A stretch of DNA of 23,768 nucleotides from a virus. A program made the translations under genes and the position numbers. The DNA is taken from positions 1-23,768 of the IMG/VR virus record IMGVR_UViG_3300023301_000102; one strand, 5' to 3'. Below the pieces are notes generated by a model. It was not told where the DNA came from and made no database searches. It saw only the letters and a program-made list of their open reading frames with translations. This document shows positions 19,556-23,768 of the stretch, one piece after another. Position 1 is the stretch's first letter; each line of letters begins with the position of its first letter.

Positions 19556-20968
19556 ATGGATTACGAAAACAACCCTTTTTACCTAAGACCAGGAGAATCA
19601 CAAAATGATTACTTTTCGAGGAATCAGCGTCGCAACAATCAACCTGTCGGTGGTATTTTTAATACAATAAGAGACAGAGAAACAGATTCAGATCGAATGC
19701 AAAATCGTCGATTTGAGGATTCTCAAAGATTAAGTACTGACCCAAGTTTCTACCGGGGGCAGTTTATTTCTATGTTTCAAGATCGAATCAATGCTCTAAA
19801 CCAAGTTTATGATCAGCAATTAAGTAAAGCAAGAATCGCAGGACAAGGTCGCGTGGGTTCTGGTACAGCTGTTCTAAACCGCCGAGGTCTTGTGGGTTCT
19901 CCGCGCGGTCAAGCTATTCAGGAAAATATCGTAGACGCAAACACTGGTTTTGAAGAAAGTATCCAAGCACGAAGAAACGCCGAAGTCGGTGCTGTTGAAG
20001 GACTTGTAAGCCAAATGGCAGTTGAAGAAGCTCGGGCTAAATCTCTATCAAAAGAACAAGGCGCAGATGCGTATCTTGAACATTTAAAGACGGTGGAAGT
20101 AAGAAAATCTGGTTACTTAGATCAGAACATTGAGTCAGTTATGTCTCAAGGTTTAGACATAAATAATGTAGCTGATTCCATTGCCAAAGGTCTTGGAGTG
20201 CAAAAAGAACAAGTACTCCTTAAGTACCAAGACGCTGTAGCGGCACAAAAAAATGCTATCTTTGAAAGAGAAGGTGAGGAACTAAAACGCGGTAAGACTA
20301 GTGCAGAGATAGATAAAATTAATGCAGATATATTACTTGCAGATAAAAAATTCAATGAGGATAAAAAGCAGTTTGGGTTAGAGTATGCACTAAAGGCAAA
20401 AGAACAGTCATTCAAAGAATTAGCAGTTAGAGGTAAAAATAATACAACTGATTCTTCGATAGTTATTGCGAACACACAAGATAAAATTAATACAATTAAC
20501 GGTTTTTTGAAAATTGATACGAACGGGAATGTTATGGGGCTTTCTAAGGCTGGCCAAAAAACTGTTGGTCCAAATAGATGGGCGCGTTTATCATTTGGTG
20601 AAGATTTTACAAATCTAAAAGGCGATTTTTCTGCGTCAATTAACCAACTAACTTCCCAACTAACTCTTGATAAGCTTGTCGAAGCAAAAGCGTCTGGGGC
20701 TACATTCGGGTCATTAACTGATGGAGAAAGAATAACTCTCTCGGGAGCTGCTACTAAATTAAACAGCTATGCTATTCGTTTAGACAATAAGCCTGATGGT
20801 AAGATTATCGGGTACAAGTCTACGGAAAAACAATTCGCAGATGAACTCGCAAAAATCCGTGACTTAGCTCAAAGAGACTTAAGTAGGAGAACAAGGAACT
20901 CGTTTAGTTCAGATGAATCAAGTCAACTAGATCAAGAATTTGGTAACGAATCATCATATTTTGAATAA
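19556..20968 (+). CDS. Putative internal virion / ejection protein (470 aa)
   Basis: This is a long, mostly helical protein. The N-terminal part is Arg/Asn-rich (residues 1-60, NNPFYLRPGESQNDYFSRNQRRNNQ). 'GQGRVGSGTAVLNRRGLVGSPRGQA' (about 95-125) follows, then charged coiled-coil helices (about 140-280, with 'KSLSKEQGADAYLEHLKTVEVRKSG' and 'GKTSAEIDKINADILLADKKF'). A C-terminal domain has 'LTSQLTLDKLVEAKASGATFGSLTDGERITLSGAATKLNS' (about 363-402), a segment I recall from tail-tip and tape-type phage proteins. Podoviruses encode such helical proteins after the tail genes and eject them with DNA to build a channel. The gene overlaps nothing and begins 5 bp after the fibre. An N-terminal fibre adaptor is an alternative. 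Confidence 0.5.
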   Translation: MDYENNPFYLRPGESQNDYFSRNQRRNNQPVGGIFNTIRDRETDSDRMQNRRFEDSQRLSTDPSFYRGQFISMFQDRINALNQVYDQQLSKARIAGQGRVGSGTAVLNRRGLVGSPRGQAIQENIVDANTGFEESIQARRNAEVGAVEGLVSQMAVEEARAKSLSKEQGADAYLEHLKTVEVRKSGYLDQNIESVMSQGLDINNVADSIAKGLGVQKEQVLLKYQDAVAAQKNAIFEREGEELKRGKTSAEIDKINADILLADKKFNEDKKQFGLEYALKAKEQSFKELAVRGKNNTTDSSIVIANTQDKINTINGFLKIDTNGNVMGLSKAGQKTVGPNRWARLSFGEDFTNLKGDFSASINQLTSQLTLDKLVEAKASGATFGSLTDGERITLSGAATKLNSYAIRLDNKPDGKIIGYKSTEKQFADELAKIRDLAQRDLSRRTRNSFSSDESSQLDQEFGNESSYFE

Positions 20969-20970
20969 TT

Positions 20971-22809
20971 ATGGCTTTTAATGCAAAAGAAAAATCAATA
21001 CTCGATTGGGGAAAAGCCAACGGCAAAACTCGTGGGGAAGTCGAAAAAGCTATTGTTAATTATAGAACAGGGGTGACCCCTAAAAAAAATGAAATCTCAA
21101 ATCCCGCTCCTGTAAAACAAAGTTTTGTGAAAGATTACGCGTCAGATTACGCGTCAGATATTGGTCAAATAGTTCCAGGAATAAGAAACTCTTATAATAA
21201 CAGACAAAATAATCTTACTTCGATAAGGAGGGCAGACCAAGGGCTTGCTTCAAGAACTTTCCAACACATAGGTGAAGGGTTTGGGTTTGTTGGTGATGTT
21301 GGTGCAGAGGTCATAAAAGGTAATGTGAAGGCTGTATTACCTCAAGGAGGGGAGGATTTTGTAAAAGCCAGTATTCCTAAAGTTATAGACGGAATGGCTA
21401 AATTCGGGAAAATTATTACCCCAGACCAAGTAACAGACTTCGGAGCTAAATTGTTTCTAGAGTACGATGGTCTTGACGAAGAAACAAAAAGAAATGTAAA
21501 TGCTTCTTTTAACATAGGAAGTCTATTATCAGAAGCCTTTGGTGTAGGAGCAGGAGCTAAAGGTGTAAAGGTTGCAGGTAGAGCAACTATGCGCATGGCA
21601 GGTGAAGCATTTGAGCAGGTAGAAAAAAGGTTGGTAACATCTAGTAAGGGATTAACATCTAGTAAGGGATTAACAGGAGCATTCCAGAGTGGGAAAGAAT
21701 TAGTTGAAAGAATTCCTAGGGCGATCAAACGAGTACAGGAGGCAGGGGAAAACGCTGCAATCAGAGCTGAACGATTAAGGACATCAACTCCTGATGTTCA
21801 GAACGCCATAAAAGCAAATCTTGACGATCGAATAATCAACACGGTTGTTGACGCTGATAAAAATACCATAAAAGCATACAAAGAAATGCTTGATATTGCT
21901 GATACTGCGGGGACTAAACTCAAACCAGCACAACGTCCTGAAATTGTAGCAGGTCGCGTTGCAGGGGATCAGTATACAACAATCGACACTGCAAGAAAGT
22001 CGGTAGGCAAACAGATTGGAGAGACTGTCGACAAGCTTTCAGAGACTCAAATTATAAATATTTCAAAAGACCGCATCATGTTGAATGATGTTTTAAAGAA
22101 ACAAGGTATATCCATTACAGATGATGGTCTAAATTTCTCAAGTTCAAGATTCACACCTGCTGCAAGGTCGCGAATTAATGAACTCTATACTCTAGCAAAT
22201 GAAGGTGGTGTAAATTTAACGCCGCGGCAGATTTATGATAAAGACCAGTTATTTTCTGCGCTTCAAAGAGAAACTCGAATGGAGGGAATCGGCGACATTA
22301 TCATTGATGTGGGGGGTGAGAAGAAAAATATGTTTCAAGTATTTAGAGACATTTTTTCAGATACTCTTGAGACGAATACTCCACAAATCAAAAACCTCAA
22401 TCGTGAATATAGGAAATTAGTTACACTACAAGATGACCTTGAAAACAGTATTATCAAAAGTGGAAATTTCCAAACAACAGGGAATATAGACCCCTCTGAA
22501 TTCGCGAAAACAAATCTTCGTAGAATTTTAGGAGACGCTCAAAGTTCTGCGGATTACCGAGAAATTCTGAATAAAATGGATACTTTATCTAGGGAATTAG
22601 GATATCAGGGAGCAAGAGCTGATGACCTCATAACTTTCGCTACTGAACTAAGAAGGTTATATCCCGATACTATTCCCGCTACTAGTTTTTCTGGGGGGTT
22701 CAAAACAGGGATCGGTAATATCGCTGAAAAGGTTTTAGAAATTGGTAAGCCCGGTACACTAGACCAACAAAGGGCGTTGAGAAAGTTAATTGAGGGCCTT
22801 AGCCAGTAA
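20971..22809 (+). CDS. Putative internal virion / ejection protein (612 aa)
   Basis: The protein starts 'MAFNAKEKSILDWGKANGKTRGEVEKAIVNYRTG', a short helical domain. A glycine/alanine-rich, partly amphipathic middle follows ('TFQHIGEGFGFVGDVGAEVIKGNVKAVLPQGGEDF', 'FNIGSLLSEAFGVGAGAKGVKVAGRATMRMAGEAFEQ', about 95-225) that could insert in membranes. A long helical C-terminal part then includes 'INELYTLANEGGVNLTPRQIYDKDQLFSALQRE'. I recall this last region, leading into 'LNREYRKLVTLQDDLENSI', from large phage structural proteins. No lysozyme or protease motif is seen. It carries two tiny in-frame duplications, DYAS and SSKGLT. Its place after the first helical protein suggests that both are packaged and ejected together. 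Confidence 0.5.
   Translation: MAFNAKEKSILDWGKANGKTRGEVEKAIVNYRTGVTPKKNEISNPAPVKQSFVKDYASDYASDIGQIVPGIRNSYNNRQNNLTSIRRADQGLASRTFQHIGEGFGFVGDVGAEVIKGNVKAVLPQGGEDFVKASIPKVIDGMAKFGKIITPDQVTDFGAKLFLEYDGLDEETKRNVNASFNIGSLLSEAFGVGAGAKGVKVAGRATMRMAGEAFEQVEKRLVTSSKGLTSSKGLTGAFQSGKELVERIPRAIKRVQEAGENAAIRAERLRTSTPDVQNAIKANLDDRIINTVVDADKNTIKAYKEMLDIADTAGTKLKPAQRPEIVAGRVAGDQYTTIDTARKSVGKQIGETVDKLSETQIINISKDRIMLNDVLKKQGISITDDGLNFSSSRFTPAARSRINELYTLANEGGVNLTPRQIYDKDQLFSALQRETRMEGIGDIIIDVGGEKKNMFQVFRDIFSDTLETNTPQIKNLNREYRKLVTLQDDLENSIIKSGNFQTTGNIDPSEFAKTNLRRILGDAQSSADYREILNKMDTLSRELGYQGARADDLITFATELRRLYPDTIPATSFSGGFKTGIGNIAEKVLEIGKPGTLDQQRALRKLIEGLSQ
21133..21156 (+). repeat. 12-bp tandem duplication (DYAS twice)
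   Basis: GATTACGCGTCA occurs twice in direct succession and keeps the reading frame, giving DYASDYAS. The copies are identical, so the event is recent or maintained. Confidence 0.95.
21636..21671 (+). repeat. 18-bp tandem duplication (SSKGLT twice)
   Basis: The unit AACATCTAGTAAGGGATT (21636-21653) is repeated exactly at 21654-21671 in frame, giving SSKGLTSSKGLT in the ejection-type protein. Confidence 0.95.
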
Positions 22810-22817
22810 TAGAAACT

Positions 22818-22922
22818 ATGACAAAAAGAACAACCCAAATTATAGCAAAAATTATAGCCAAAGGCGGAGAGATGACGCAAAGTATTAAAAATATACCTAA
22901 ATTTATCATGTACACATCATAA
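22818..22922 (+). CDS. Small basic peptide (34 aa)
   Basis: ATG 22818 opens 34 codons, MTKRTTQIIAKIIAKGGEMT and onward, ending at TAA 22920-22922. The first half is an amphipathic, basic helix. It lies 8 bp after the ejection-type gene and just before the next promoter. No family is recognised. The size, lack of a Shine-Dalgarno sequence and A-rich DNA mean it could be non-coding, but it fills a gap otherwise empty. Confidence 0.4.
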   Translation: MTKRTTQIIAKIIAKGGEMTQSIKNIPKFIMYTS

Positions 22923-22930
22923 CTTATTAG

Positions 22931-22936
22931 TATAAT
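22931..22936 (+). promoter_or_regulatory. -10 box with leaderless spacing before the collagen-like gene
   Basis: TATAAT (22931-22936) is a perfect hexamer, followed by 7 nt and ATG 22944, the same spacing as at the small terminase gene. No TG extension or clear -35 is visible, so activity is less sure. Confidence 0.45.
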
Positions 22937-22943
22937 AAAGTCA

Positions 22944-23768
22944 ATGGGAAAAGAAAACAATACAGAATTAGAGGCACAAAATATTCTCCAGCTGGAGGCT
23001 AATTCAAAGTTGGAATCTATCGAAAAAAATACTGAATCGACACTCCTTGAGGTTTCAAAGACAAAAGATGTCCTTAATAATCTAGAGCCTGTCCTTGAAT
23101 CCATTGTTGTGAATACAGCACCAAAAGAAATACAAAAAATAGAAATTGTTGGTTTTGATTTTAGTACACTAAAGGGGCCAAAGGGCGATAAAGGCGATGA
23201 TTCCACCGTCGCAGGGCCAAAGGGTGACAAAGGCGCTGATTCCACTGTCGAAGGGCCAAAGGGTGATGATTCCACTGTCGAAGGGCCAAAAGGCGACAAA
23301 GGCGCTGATTCCACAGTCGCAGGGCCAAAGGGCGACAAAGGCGCTGATTCCACTGTCGAAGGGCCAAAGGGCGACAAGGGCGATGACGGTTCACCTGACA
23401 CCCCAGAAAACATCGTAGAGAAACTCAACACACTGACAAGACAGCTCAACTGGAAAGTGTTGAAAGATATCCCAGAAAACCTTGGAGGGAAAGGAGGTGG
23501 AGCTGGTTTTTTGCGCGAGATTTCAGATGTCGAAATATTAACCCAACCTAATAACGACCAGACTCTTTCTTGGGATTCGCTTAAACAGAGGTGGACACCA
23601 AAAACACCATCAGGAGGCGATCTCACTGTGTTTATACGAAGAGACGGCACATCTACCACCACAGCCCCTATCCCTTTTGCATTAGGGCTTACTTCTGCGG
23701 GCAACGTTACAATAGACGACGGGATTCAATCTAAATTCTTAACTGTAGGGAACGTAGGGACTCTCGGC
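22944..23768 (+). CDS. Collagen-like tail fibre, N-terminal 275 residues (cut by right edge)
   Basis: The frame opens at ATG 22944 and is still open at the window end. Residues 1-60 are a coiled coil (LEAQNILQLEANSKLESIEKN..., VSKTKDVLNNLEPVLESIV) that could start trimerisation. Residues 78-149 are collagen-like: 13-residue units GPKGDKG(A/D)DSTV(A/E), one of them shortened to 10 residues. A second helical segment (DTPENIVEKLNTLTRQLNWKVLKDIPENL, 152-180) and a glycine patch follow. Then comes 'DVEILTQPNNDQTLSWDSLKQRWTPKTP', a common phage fibre element ('L.WD...W.P'). The end resembles the start of a beta-rich tip. It is probably a trimeric receptor-binding fibre. A long opposite-strand frame here is a shadow. 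Confidence 0.8.
   Translation, partial: MGKENNTELEAQNILQLEANSKLESIEKNTESTLLEVSKTKDVLNNLEPVLESIVVNTAPKEIQKIEIVGFDFSTLKGPKGDKGDDSTVAGPKGDKGADSTVEGPKGDDSTVEGPKGDKGADSTVAGPKGDKGADSTVEGPKGDKGDDGSPDTPENIVEKLNTLTRQLNWKVLKDIPENLGGKGGGAGFLREISDVEILTQPNNDQTLSWDSLKQRWTPKTPSGGDLTVFIRRDGTSTTTAPIPFALGLTSAGNVTIDDGIQSKFLTVGNVGTLG
23175..23390 (+). repeat. 39-bp collagen-like coding repeats
   Basis: Six units encoding GPKGDKG(A/D)DSTV(A/E) lie in tandem. Most are 39 bp, the third is shortened to 30 bp, and the last is incomplete. The DNA copies are near-identical (GGGCCAAAGGGCGACAAAGG type), so unit number probably varies between relatives. Confidence 0.9.

Noticed and set aside
22799-23704. A 301-codon open frame on the minus strand opposite the collagen-like fibre
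   Set aside because: Its repeats (SPFGPSTVESAPL type) are the exact antisense of the G-X-Y coding repeats. Long opposite frames arise in such tracts without selection. The plus-strand frame has fibre features and a promoter.

Overview
This window looks like about 24 kb of a tailed double-stranded DNA phage, most likely a short-tailed (podovirus-type) phage seen through a metagenome or a little-studied host. It holds a replication arm read leftward (about 1-6120), a divergent control region of about 0.5 kb (6121-6599), and a packaging, head and tail arm read rightward (6600 to the right end). Both edges cut genes. I see no tRNA, integrase, lysis gene, CRISPR array or insertion sequence.

Left arm, in transcription order from the control region: a 36-codon leader ORF containing a 15-bp hairpin; a 710-residue primase-polymerase/VirE-type ATPase resembling the NrS-1 phage self-priming polymerase layout; a small unknown protein; a putative ssDNA-binding protein with its own promoter; a RecB/Cas4-like nuclease; a coiled-coil protein; a degenerate SF2 helicase; a putative Holliday-junction-type nuclease; then tiny genes (ribbon-helix-helix regulator, one-span membrane peptide, zinc-ribbon peptide, and a cut-off gene). 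Polymerase, helicase and SSB together would form a compact replisome.

The control region is the densest non-coding stretch. It has a perfect 20-bp inverted repeat built from four GGTACC units, an AT-rich tract, and nine copies of a CTATGGCA-type motif on both strands. The last three copies sit exactly 10 bp apart. It is bounded by two outward extended -10 promoters, each placed 7 nt before an ATG, which suggests leaderless mRNAs. I read it as a combined origin and early/late switch.

Right arm: terminase small and large subunits, a repeat-bearing small protein, portal, a 24-residue lysine-rich peptide, two small unknowns, a scaffold-like protein, an HK97-type major capsid protein with an apparent insertion domain, two head-region proteins (one membrane-anchored or secreted), a head-tail adaptor, a tail-nozzle-like protein, fibre-type proteins (one glycine-rich, one collagen-like and cut by the edge), and two large putative internal/ejection proteins.

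Most ATG starts lack a Shine-Dalgarno sequence, while the two non-ATG starts on the right arm have G-rich ones. Stops are nearly all TAA, with a few TAG and one TGA, so the standard bacterial code fits. Several virion segments (the 171-residue anchored protein, the glycine-rich fibre, the collagen-like fibre) remind me of proteins from Patescibacteria (CPR) metagenomes. That host suggestion is inference only.
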